Assembly (NCBI GenBank): GCA_023484515.1
Contig: JAMDAY010000023.1
Coordinates: 1-53,028 of the forward strand
Direction of reading: 5' to 3'
Length of the DNA: 53,028 bases
Source of the DNA: Patescibacteria group bacterium
Lineage (GTDB): Bacteria > Patescibacteriota > Doudnabacteria > UBA920
The notes under the pieces are model-generated. The model made no database searches, was not told the DNA's origin, and worked only from the letters and a program-made list of their open reading frames with translations. Position 1 is the stretch's first letter. Each line of letters starts with the position of its first letter. Both the position numbers and the translations under genes were made by a program. Positions 1-5,731 of the stretch are shown here, piece by piece.

Positions 1-99
1 GTAATATGCTGGTAAGCCATGTAATTGTGGGTTTAATGGTAAAGTTTGTTGCTTTAACCATCTTACCTTAATTACTGGCCCTTTTTAATGCCTGCGGAG

Positions 100-143
100 G
101 CGGTTGCACTTCAGATTAGAATTCGAGTGCCTGAATTTGCCAA
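100..143. repeat. Dispersed hairpin repeat, copy 1
   Basis: A 24-base core from 100 to 123 matches positions 38765-38788 with one difference (GCGGTTGC, then A or G, then CTTCAGATTAGAATT). Each copy can fold: here GCACT (106-110) pairs with AGTGC (126-130). No gene is seen in 1-180, so this leader-like stretch before the tRNA-Tyr holds only this element and AT-rich sequence. Confidence 0.55.
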
Positions 144-180
144 ATTTATATAAATAAGTTAAAATAAATAAGTTCACTTT

Positions 181-267
181 GGGCAGGTAGCGAAGCGGTC
201 AAACGCGACTGACTGTAAATCAGTTGGCTTTATGCCTTCATAGGTTCGAATCCTATCCTGCCCACCA
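181..267 (+). tRNA. tRNA-Tyr (anticodon GTA)
   Basis: The acceptor arm GGGCAGG (181-187) pairs with CCTGCCC (257-263), followed by discriminator A and an encoded CCA. The anticodon stem ACTGA/TCAGT encloses loop CTGTAAA with anticodon GTA at 215-217. The long variable arm fits a class II tRNA such as Tyr. The T loop TTCGAAT is canonical. Its GUA anticodon is a normal target of queuosine modification, and QueA is encoded later in this window. A perfect palindrome begins directly at the terminal CCA. Confidence 0.95.
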
Positions 268-287
268 CGTCGTTCGCGAACGACGTG
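266..287. repeat. Palindrome abutting tRNA-Tyr CCA end
   Basis: A perfect 22-bp palindrome, CAC-GTC-GTTCGCGAAC-GAC-GTG, starts within the CCA of tRNA-Tyr. The same palindrome, in 24-bp form, starts within the CCA of the broken tRNA-Trp 3' half at 5126-5149. It may act as a processing or termination hairpin, but it has no T-run. The identical register at two tRNA ends argues for a mobile or site-targeted repeat. Confidence 0.75.
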
Positions 288-293
288 TCCCAC

Positions 294-319
294 CACTTCT
301 TCGCTAAAGCTACGAAGTG
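294..319. repeat. TTCGC-core hairpin repeat, copy 1
   Basis: A 26-base hairpin has outer stem CACTTC/GAAGTG around core TTCGCTAAAGCTA. It follows CCCACCA at 289-295, which repeats the 3' end of tRNA-Tyr, so a second palindrome seems to have landed on a duplicated tRNA tail. Copy 2 after tRNA-Thr (4565-4590) has the same core with a compensated stem, ACTGC/GCAGT. Confidence 0.65.
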
Positions 320-414
320 CAGGCGCGGCTTAGGGGTTAAATATTGTTTTGATTATTGACACTGGTTAAAGATCAAATTTTTAGTTTTAATTACTGGCAT
401 TGCTTATACTATCA

Positions 415-444
415 AAACACCTCAACCGGACGGTTGAGGTGTTT
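415..444 (-). terminator. Terminator of ahcY
   Basis: A 14-bp inverted repeat (AAACACCTCAACCG/CGGTTGAGGTGTTT) lies just downstream of ahcY on the minus strand, ending in a short TTTT tract in that direction. Confidence 0.7.
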
Positions 445-464
445 AATTTCATTATCCGACTAAT

Positions 465-1718
465 CTATGTCCCTTCCTGCCAGGAGGCCAGGTATTTTTT
501 TTGCTCGGGCGTGAGAATGTCTATTTTTACGCCCATGGCGGCAAGCTTTAATTTTGCCACGCGCCGGTCAATCTCGTCCGGGACATTGTGCACATTTATG
601 GAAAGTTTGCTGTGGTTTTTCGCCAGCCAGGCGGCGGTTAAAGCCTGGTCGGCAAAGGACATGTCCATAACCGAAGAAGGATGCCCTTCGGCCGCCGCCA
701 AATTTACCAGCCTGCCTTCGGCCAAAAGGTAAATCTTGTTGCCATTGTTCAAGTTATATTCTTCCACCGCACTGCTAACAGGCCGGTGCGACTTAGACAA
801 GCTTTCCAAATCGGGAATGGAAATTTCCACGTTAAAGTGCCCGGTGTTGGCCAACATGGCGCGGTCTTTCATTACGGCCATATGTTTTTTGGTAATAACG
901 TCCCTGTCGCCCGTGGCGGTAATAAAAATGTCGCCCAGCTTTGCCGCCTCCCGCATGGGAGCCACGTAAAAGCCGTCCATAACCGCCCTTAACGACTTAA
1001 CGGGATCCACTTCCGTTACAATGACATGCGCGCCCAAGCCCCTGGCTTTTTGCGCCACGCCGCTGCCGCAATAACCATAGCCTGCTACCACCACTTTTTT
1101 TCCGGCCAGCAAAATATTCGTGGCCCGGATAACCGCGTCCAGCGTGCTTTGCCCGGTTCCGTAATAATTGTCAAACATGTGCTTGGTGGGAGTGTCGTTT
1201 ACCGCGACCACCGGATACTTTAACGCGCCGTCCTTGGCCATGGCTTTCAGCCTAATTACCCCGGTAGTGGTTTCTTCCTGGCCGGCCCAAATGCTTTTTA
1301 AAGCCTCCGTCCGCTTGGAATGGATAAGGGAAATTAAGTCCGCGCCGTCGTCTATGGTTATTTGCGGCTTGCCGTCCAAAACCAGGTTGAGGCAGCGGTA
1401 ATAGTCCTTGTTGGAAATTCCCCGCCATGCGTAAATATTTATACCCGACTTGGCCAGAGCCGCGGCTACGTCGTCTTGCGTGGAAAGGGGATTAGACCCG
1501 CATAAAAAAACAGAAGCCCCGCCTTGCGCCAAAACTTTGGCCAAAACCGCGGTTTCCTTTGTCACATGCAGGCATGCGGCGATTTTGGTATTTTTAAACG
1601 GCTGCTTGGCCTTAAATTCCTTGGCAATGGCCTTTAGCACCGGCATTTCGTTTTCCGCCCATTGGATTTTTAAGTTGCCCTGCGCGGCCAGGGAAATATC
1701 TTTAACCAGGTATTTCAT
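465..1718 (-). CDS. ahcY: Adenosylhomocysteinase (SAH hydrolase)
   Basis: Hydrolyses S-adenosyl-L-homocysteine to adenosine and homocysteine with bound NAD, removing the product inhibitor of methyltransferases in the cytosol. The 417-residue product is close to the short bacterial/archaeal form. Visible marks: substrate-site HVTKETAVL near residue 51, EETTTGV near 148, the lysine/aspartate segment TKHMFDNYYGTGQS near 178-191, and the NAD Rossmann fold starting GYGYCGSGVAQKARGLG near 213. The C-terminal helix ADQALTAAWL is also typical. It is transcribed alone, ends in its own hairpin, and has a 5' region with two copies of AAGATG-N-CTTCC. Family assignment is secure; regulation is inference. 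Confidence 0.97.
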   Translation of the reverse strand: MKYLVKDISLAAQGNLKIQWAENEMPVLKAIAKEFKAKQPFKNTKIAACLHVTKETAVLAKVLAQGGASVFLCGSNPLSTQDDVAAALAKSGINIYAWRGISNKDYYRCLNLVLDGKPQITIDDGADLISLIHSKRTEALKSIWAGQEETTTGVIRLKAMAKDGALKYPVVAVNDTPTKHMFDNYYGTGQSTLDAVIRATNILLAGKKVVVAGYGYCGSGVAQKARGLGAHVIVTEVDPVKSLRAVMDGFYVAPMREAAKLGDIFITATGDRDVITKKHMAVMKDRAMLANTGHFNVEISIPDLESLSKSHRPVSSAVEEYNLNNGNKIYLLAEGRLVNLAAAEGHPSSVMDMSFADQALTAAWLAKNHSKLSINVHNVPDEIDRRVAKLKLAAMGVKIDILTPEQKKYLASWQEGT

Positions 1719-1750
1719 ATTTTTAAAGTTACAAATTTAAATTATGGACT

Positions 1751-1845
1751 AAGATGTCTTCCTAAAAAAACTTTAAACTTTCAACCCTTAATAATATTTT
1801 AAATTTTATGATTAATGTTGGAAGATGCCTTCCGTTTATATTATA
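1751..1845 (-). promoter_or_regulatory. Candidate promoter and operator of ahcY
   Basis: On the minus strand a TATAAT lies at 1845-1840. Downstream of it come two near-identical boxes, AAGATGCCTTCC (1822-1833, within palindrome GGAAGATGCCTTCC) and AAGATGTCTTCC (1751-1762). Repeated palindromic boxes in the leader suggest an operator or leader hairpins. No -35 match is clear. Confidence 0.4.
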
Positions 1846-1984
1846 ACAAATTTTACGTAAAAACTAAACTGCGAAGGGCGCAGAGCGTCAATTAAGTTTT
1901 CTTGCATTAAAACGTCAATTTACCCGTAAGCATTAAATTTTATTTTGCAATTATTCCTGTAATTCAAATTTGCGCAGCGCGAAC

Positions 1985-1990
1985 TATAAT
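1985..1990 (+). promoter_or_regulatory. -10 box before the Arg/Ser-rich peptide
   Basis: A perfect TATAAT lies 60 bases before the start of the small gene at 2045. No good -35 is seen. The rest of 1863-1984 is AT-rich and holds no gene that I can support. Confidence 0.4.
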
Positions 1991-2044
1991 GCAAAATAAA
2001 CATGAACGAAAACATTTTGTTTACGGAAGGGGGTGAAAATAATT

Positions 2045-2146
2045 ATGGCCACATCCAGAAGCCGCAGCAGGAGCAAGCGCACCAGCAGCCGCAGCAGAAG
2101 CTCCGGCAGCTCCAGCAGGAGATCCTCGCACCGCAGCCGCAGGTAG
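2045..2146 (+). CDS. 33-residue Arg/Ser-repeat basic peptide
   Basis: The frame ATG (2045) to TAG (2146) encodes 33 residues made almost wholly of Arg and Ser (MATSRSRSRSKRTSSRSRSS...), with Lys, His, Thr and Gly as the rest. The start is supported by a strong Shine-Dalgarno, AAGGGGGTGA at 2027-2036, and an upstream TATAAT. The product would be extremely basic with no hydrophobic core, like a protamine or an RS-domain peptide, so nucleic-acid binding is a reasonable guess. I do not recognise a family. A longer frame from 2002 in another register lacks this ribosome site and was not chosen. Confidence 0.6.
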   Translation: MATSRSRSRSKRTSSRSRSSGSSSRRSSHRSRR

Positions 2147-2153
2147 ACACAAA

Positions 2154-2203
2154 AAATCCCGTCTTGCCGTCCGCTATTCTTATAGCCGGGCAAGGCGGGA
2201 TTT
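2154..2203 (-). terminator. Terminator between receiver gene and RS peptide
   Basis: A 15-bp stem (AAATCCCG-T-CTTGCC with its partner GGCAAG-G-CGGGATTT) is followed by TTTTTT on the minus strand, so it mainly ends the receiver gene at 2218-2637. It may also end the small plus-strand gene. Confidence 0.75.
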
Positions 2204-2217
2204 ACTGCTTATTATTG

Positions 2218-2637
2218 CTATTTTTTCACGTTAGTTTGCTGCAATAAATTATAAACTTGCAAGGTTTCTTCCACTTTCCTGACCACCCCTTCCAGGGACC
2301 AATGGCTCTTGACCAAGTATTCTATTACTCCGGTCTTGGCGCCCAGCACTTCGGTAATCCGTTCCACTTCGCTCAAGTTGCTGATAATAATTACCGGGAT
2401 ATGGGCAATGCGCTCGTCCGCGCGCATCCGCTTAATCATAGTTACGCCGTCCACCAAAGGCATAACAATGTCCAATAAGATTAAATCAGGCTTGTTCTTT
2501 ATGGCCATCTGCAGGCCTTTTTCCCCGTTGCTGGCCTTGGCCACCCGAAAGCCTTCGCGCTTGAATTTATCCGACAGCACGTTTAGCAAATACAATTCGT
2601 CTTCCACGATTAAAATTTTATTCTGCGGTTTTTTCAT
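2218..2637 (-). CDS. Stand-alone response-regulator receiver
   Basis: A 139-residue CheY-like receiver with no output domain. Acidic pocket residues are E12, D13 and E14 (KILIVEDE), the phosphoacceptor is D56 (LILLDIVMP), the switch position is S86 (IIISNLS) and the conserved lysine is K110 (YLVKS). It should be phosphorylated by a histidine kinase and act by protein contact. No kinase is adjacent; kinases lie at 11643 and 29022. It closely resembles the receivers at 13360 and, less so, 23564. Confidence 0.9.
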   Translation of the reverse strand: MKKPQNKILIVEDELYLLNVLSDKFKREGFRVAKASNGEKGLQMAIKNKPDLILLDIVMPLVDGVTMIKRMRADERIAHIPVIIISNLSEVERITEVLGAKTGVIEYLVKSHWSLEGVVRKVEETLQVYNLLQQTNVKK

Positions 2638-2695
2638 AATTGCGTAAAATTATTTGACTTATTTGACGGAAAAAAAGATTTTTTCTTACCGCGCA

Positions 2696-3451
2696 TTATT
2701 GGCTCAGCCGGGCATTTTCTTTTATCTCTGCAAGTTCTTCGGGGCAAAAATTAACCAACACTGTTTCCGGGCTTGGCCGCGCATTGTGGCTGGCTTCCGC
2801 GTTTTCGTTCATGAGGCAGCCGTCCAGTTCGTTATGGGGCAAGCCAAGCTGGTGGCCAAACTCATGCAAAATTGTTGAAAGCAGATAATTGTTAAAAGTT
2901 GCGGGATTGTCCCGGGTAAATTCTTGCAGGGAATCGTAGAAAATTACCATGCCGTATTCTTCCAGGCTGGACCCCAGTTCTTTCATGGATTCGTCGCGCC
3001 GGCTTGCTACCAGCAAATATAGCGAAGCGGTTTCGCCAAGGGCGCTTTCGTTGCGGTATTGTTTGGCCAGACTTTTTACGTCCGCTTCTGAAAGATCGGG
3101 CAAATACGGAAGATTGTCGTCAGATTGGAAGAAGGACGTCTCTTTTCCGGTCAGTTGCCCGATTTTTTCCGCCATCTGCTTTAAAACCGCGTAAGGAATT
3201 TCCAACCCTTGCATACTGTCAACTTCTACGGAAATTTTGCCGAACCTAGGCCCCAGATAATCGGTGCGGGCGTCACCGTCAAAATGCAATCCTAAAATTT
3301 GGCGGGCAACCGGGTATTTGGCAAATTTTAAGCGCAGGTTGCTGTTAAAATAATTGCCTTCCGGGCCCAGCGACCAAAGCTTTATTGCCGTAAAACCGAA
3401 TGACAGAATTATTATGCAGATTAATAATAAGGCAACTATAAATTTTTTCAT
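2696..3451 (-). CDS. Membrane-anchored metzincin-type zinc protease
   Basis: A 251-residue product with an N-terminal hydrophobic segment (about residues 3-25) that acts as signal or anchor. It has the metzincin zinc motif HEFGHQLGLPH at 196-206 (three His ligands plus catalytic Glu197) and a downstream Met (CLMNE, near 214) fitting the Met-turn. It probably acts outside the membrane on peptides or proteins. Matrixin-like or archaemetzincin-like proteins are both possible; the rest of the chain gives no closer match. The gene stands alone between the receiver and a hairpin-rich gap. Confidence 0.75.
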   Translation of the reverse strand: MKKFIVALLLICIIILSFGFTAIKLWSLGPEGNYFNSNLRLKFAKYPVARQILGLHFDGDARTDYLGPRFGKISVEVDSMQGLEIPYAVLKQMAEKIGQLTGKETSFFQSDDNLPYLPDLSEADVKSLAKQYRNESALGETASLYLLVASRRDESMKELGSSLEEYGMVIFYDSLQEFTRDNPATFNNYLLSTILHEFGHQLGLPHNELDGCLMNENAEASHNARPSPETVLVNFCPEELAEIKENARLSQ

Positions 3452-3520
3452 TGGGCTATTTTAAAAATGCGCGTCTAAAGGCCGGCTGATAATGATCGCA
3501 ATTCTATAATCTAAAGAGAT

Positions 3521-3672
3521 GGCCTAAAAACTCGCTTTGTAGGCGAAATTGCAAAATTTCAAGGCAGTTGGGGCAAATAAATTTTGATGTTTAGCCGTAG
3601 GCTAAGCGGAGAAATTTTTTGGCCCAAATGGCCGAAATTTTGCAATTGCAGCCCAAATGGAGTTTTTAGACA
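3521..3672. repeat. 150-nt imperfect long hairpin
   Basis: The arms 3521-3583 and 3611-3670 are inverted copies (roughly three quarters identical by eye, sharing CTAAAAACTC and AATTGCAAAATTTC). The tip is a small perfect hairpin TTAGCC-GTA-GGCTAA (3591-3605). Two further short hairpins follow (3670-3686 and CCCGAAAGGG at 3691-3700). No gene is seen in 3452-3742. It may be a MITE-like element or a structured RNA. Confidence 0.6.
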
Positions 3673-3742
3673 GCCTCAAAGGCTGTTTATCCCGAAAGGG
3701 TGATCCTGGTAGTATCTTACGTTAAAAGTTTTATCGCCTGGG

Positions 3743-4168
3743 CTAGGGCCACGGCCAGGGGCTCTTGGGCCTGGGCATTTTTTCTATGCCATCTTTAATT
3801 GGCGTTTCTGCCTTCATGCCGTCTTCCGCGCCTTTTCTAACAGCGCCGCCAGCCGGCTCTGTTCCTTTAACAACAGGATCGCCTTTGCCGGCCGCTTTCA
3901 CTGATTCCAGGCCCTGGCTAAACGGACCGCTGGCAGTAGCCTTTTGTATTTGTTCCAGGCCTTTGTCAAAAGGCTTGTCTCCCCGAACCGGCCCTTTGTT
4001 GGCTGTTGCTACCTGCTTATCCTTTGTTTCGGCTGCAGCTTTTAAACCAAAGCCTAAAACTGCAAGGCCCTTTAAGAAAACTCTCCTGGGCGTGCCCTTG
4101 GTGCGATCCGGAGCCTGAAAATTCATATCCGTTTCCACAGGCCCTGTTTCGTTAAAGTTTGATTCCAT
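3743..4168 (-). CDS. Hypothetical protein with Tat-like signal
   Basis: A 141-residue protein of unknown function. Residues 26-45 read TPRRVFLKGLAVLGFGLKAA, matching the twin-arginine pattern (S/T)-RR-x-F-L-K followed by a hydrophobic stretch. The remainder is low-complexity, rich in Gly, Lys, Pro and Ala, with a repeated KG-pattern (KGLEQ, QGLES, KGTEP, KGAED) and ends in Pro/Trp. It may be an exported, disordered surface protein. No Tat translocase gene is in the window, so export by Tat is inference. Confidence 0.55.
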   Translation of the reverse strand: MESNFNETGPVETDMNFQAPDRTKGTPRRVFLKGLAVLGFGLKAAAETKDKQVATANKGPVRGDKPFDKGLEQIQKATASGPFSQGLESVKAAGKGDPVVKGTEPAGGAVRKGAEDGMKAETPIKDGIEKMPRPKSPWPWP

Positions 4169-4365
4169 AAAATAATAATTAATTGCTTTTATTAATCATA
4201 GCAAAAAAAATGTCTTATTTACAGGGTTGCTATGAACATGGACATTTTTACTCTTTTATGGTAAAATATTTTAAATGGCTTTTGTCAGCTTGGCTTAATG
4301 ACAGGTTCTGCCATTTATAATCGGGAGGGCGGACAGGCGCTCGTTTACCTGCCCGCCAGCCGCGC

Positions 4366-4467
4366 GCCAAAATAGCTCAGTTGGTAGAGCAACGGTTTTG
4401 CTCCGACGTTCGCCAGAGGCGAAGTCGGAGTCCCGACCCTGCCGCAGGCAGGCGTCGGGATAAACCG
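4366..4467 (+). pseudogene. Broken tRNA-Thr copy interrupted in the anticodon loop
   Basis: Positions 4373-4400 repeat 28 bases of the intact tRNA-Thr (D arm to anticodon loop). The copy stops after the second anticodon base. Then come two tandem 30-nt perfect hairpins (4401-4430, stem CTCCGAC/GTCGGAG; 4431-4460, stem TCCCGAC/GTCGGGA), after which the loop resumes as TAAACCG (4461-4467). The variable and T arms and a matching acceptor 3' strand are missing, so it is probably not functional. A stray CCAACCA follows at 4476-4482. Confidence 0.65.
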
Positions 4468-4490
4468 CCCCCCCGCCAACCATGGTCTGT

Positions 4491-4566
4491 GCCGATGTAG
4501 CTCAGTTGGTAGAGCAACGGTTTTGTAAACCGTAGGTCGTCGGTTCAAGCCCGACCATCGGCTCCA
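4491..4566 (+). tRNA. tRNA-Thr (anticodon TGT)
   Basis: Acceptor GCCGATG (4491-4497) pairs with CATCGGC (4556-4562), then T and an encoded CCA. Anticodon stem ACGGT/ACCGT encloses TTTGTAA with anticodon TGT at 4524-4526. D arm and T arm (GGTTCAAGCCC) are normal. A TTCGC-core hairpin begins inside its CCA. Confidence 0.95.
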
Positions 4567-4590
4567 CTGCTTCGCTAAAGCTATGCAGTA
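4565..4590. repeat. TTCGC-core hairpin repeat, copy 2
   Basis: Same 26-base layout as 294-319: core TTCGCTAAAGCTA inside a different, self-complementary outer stem (ACTGC/GCAGT). It starts at the second C of the tRNA-Thr CCA. A second inverted repeat, ATCATGA/TCATGAT, lies just downstream near 4598-4620. Confidence 0.65.
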
Positions 4591-4698
4591 CAAGCAATAT
4601 CATGATAGGATCGTCATGATGTGCCAAAATTATCCTGACGCCCAGGTGAATTTTGCAATATTTTTATTATTAAATCTTTTTATTTTTAAATTAAGCAT

Positions 4699-4854
4699 AT
4701 GTCCCAAGACAATTTGATCAACATGGAATGCACCGTGTGCCATAACCTGAATTACCAGACTAACAAGAACAAGAAGAACACCCAAAAGCGCCTGGAGCTG
4801 CAAAAATTCTGCAAGTTCTGCAAGAAAAAGCAGTTGCACAAGGAAACCAAATAA
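4699..4854 (+). CDS. rpmG: 50S ribosomal protein bL33
   Basis: A 51-residue protein with the L33 zinc-ribbon pattern: [19 protein letters not shown] followed by [13 protein letters not shown], giving two CxxC pairs. It is a structural part of the large ribosomal subunit near the E site. Translation may start at M1 (4699) or at M9 (MECTVC), the more usual L33 start; no clear Shine-Dalgarno decides it. In many bacteria rpmG lies beside tRNA-Thr/Trp, secE and nusG; here it sits between tRNA-Thr and tRNA-Trp, but secE and nusG do not follow. Confidence 0.9.
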   Translation: MSQDNLINMECTVCHNLNYQTNKNKKNTQKRLELQKFCKFCKKKQLHKETK

Positions 4855-4936
4855 ATGCCGGATTTCCAATTTCCAATATCAAATCATCGGAAATTGGAGC
4901 AATGGGGGAATATTTCAATGGTAGAACAGCGGTCTC

Positions 4937-5087
4937 TCCGCCTTCGACAATATTATAATAAAATCCGCCGCTGATGGTGGGGGGTTCGTATAACGGTAGT
5001 ACATTGGTCTCCAAAACCAATTGCGAGGGTTCGACTCCTTCACCCCCTGCCAAGAGCGGCGGATTTTATATTGCTTCGGCGGACAGG
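4937..5087. mobile_element. 151-bp inverted-repeat element carrying tRNA-Trp
   Basis: The element lies in the anticodon loop of the outer tRNA-Trp. Its ends are TCCGCC (4937-4942) and GGCGGA (5078-5083). Inner arms ATAAAATCCGCCGCT (4958-4972) and AGCGGCGGATTTTAT (5055-5069) pair perfectly over 15 bp. No protein is encoded and no target duplication is visible. Calling it mobile is inference from its boundaries. Confidence 0.45.
4979..5052 (+). tRNA. tRNA-Trp (anticodon CCA), inner copy
   Basis: Acceptor GGGGGGT (4979-4985) pairs with ACCCCCT (5042-5048), with a G-T pair at position 1, then G and encoded CCA. Anticodon stem TTGGT/ACCAA encloses CTCCAAA with anticodon CCA at 5011-5013. D and T arms are intact. 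It is the only complete tRNA-Trp seen here and is probably the working one. Confidence 0.9.
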
Positions 5088-5125
5088 CAAAACCGCTTGC
5101 GCGGGTTCGATTCCTACCGCCCCTG

Positions 5126-5149
5126 CCACGTCGTTCGCGAACGACGTGG
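5126..5149. repeat. Palindrome abutting CCA of outer tRNA-Trp
   Basis: A perfect 24-bp palindrome with the same 20-base centre as 267-286 (CGTCGTTCGCGAACGACG core), again starting inside an encoded CCA. The stretch 5150-5250 that follows holds no gene. Confidence 0.75.
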
Positions 5150-5250
5150 CCTGCCAAGGCATTTTTTATCGAGTTATCGGGATGGATTGCGGCAGTTTCA
5201 AGTTCCAGACCTGGATGCAAAACTCGATAGAAGATGTCTATGCCAATACA

Positions 5251-5277
5251 AAAATAACCGTTTCATGCGGTTATTTT
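5251..5277. terminator. Bidirectional terminator
   Basis: Stem AAAATAACCG/CGGTTATTTT with a T-rich tail on the plus strand and an A/T-extended stem on the other. It separates the tRNA cluster from the convergent gene at 5298-5546. Confidence 0.7.
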
Positions 5278-5297
5278 TGGTAATGTAGAAAAATTGA

Positions 5298-5546
5298 TTA
5301 TTTTATCATTCCGGTTTTTTGTTCCAACCGTGTAACCCGTTTCTGCAACTCAACCAGTTCAAAACGATATGCGACGTTATCCAGCCGCAATTTGATGTCT
5401 TCCTGGCCTTGCTCCAGCTTGGCAATATCTGCTTTAGTGGCCATACTTTTCAAATTATCCTTAGTAGCCATTCCCGAAAAACCCTCCGCTACCATAGCGG
5501 CCAGGTCGTCTAATGTGATTTTTTTTCCCGATTTCTTCATAATCAA
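5298..5546 (-). CDS. Small coiled-coil protein
   Basis: An 82-residue protein of unknown function. The N-terminal third (KKITLDDLAAMVAEGFSGMATK) is followed by a heptad-rich region (about residues 28-78, IAKLEQGQEDIKLRLDNVAYRFELVELQKRVTRLEQ) typical of a coiled coil. Short proteins of this pattern are common in Patescibacteria genomes, from memory. It may start at M1 or M3. It stands alone. Confidence 0.65.
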   Translation of the reverse strand: MIMKKSGKKITLDDLAAMVAEGFSGMATKDNLKSMATKADIAKLEQGQEDIKLRLDNVAYRFELVELQKRVTRLEQKTGMIK

Positions 5547-5731
5547 ATTATGAACCTTTTATTTTTGTAAGTCAAACTGCGATTAGTTTGACGGTTTTAT
5601 TGGCAAATACCTACTTTCATTTTATTTAAGTAAAAAATCATTACGAAACATTTGAAATATAATAACCTCTGGCTTGTATTATATGGCAGGAATGGTCGAA
5701 TGCTTAAAAATTAACAAGAAAGGCTTAATGA

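Larger units (their letters stand above)
4904..5128 (+). pseudogene. Outer tRNA-Trp split by an insert carrying another tRNA-Trp
   Basis: The 5' half (4904-4936) ends in anticodon stem GCGGT and loop CTC. The 3' half (5088-5128) resumes CAAA, ACCGC, a T loop TTCGATT and CGCCCCT-G-CCA. Joined, they give a loop CTCCAAA with a Trp CCA anticodon. The join has flaws (two mismatches at the base of the acceptor stem, C-A in the T stem, T-C in the D stem), so the outer copy looks decayed. The insert, 4937-5087, is bounded by inverted repeats and contains an intact tRNA-Trp. Confidence 0.6.

Noticed and set aside
1719-1990. SAH or SAM riboswitch before ahcY
   Set aside because: I do not see the conserved core of either; only repeated AAGATG-N-CTTCC boxes are visible. 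A covariance search would decide.
2002-2247. An 81-residue plus-strand frame over the RS peptide
   Set aside because: The strong ribosome site at 2027-2036 serves the ATG at 2045 in another frame, and this frame runs through the terminator hairpin.
4937-5087. Group I intron in tRNA-Trp
   Set aside because: The insert is only 151 bases, has no recognisable P/Q/R/S core and is largely occupied by a complete tRNA.
4295-5220. Minus-strand frames across the tRNA cluster
   Set aside because: They are antisense to tRNA-Thr, tRNA-Trp and rpmG, have no ribosome sites and no family resemblance.
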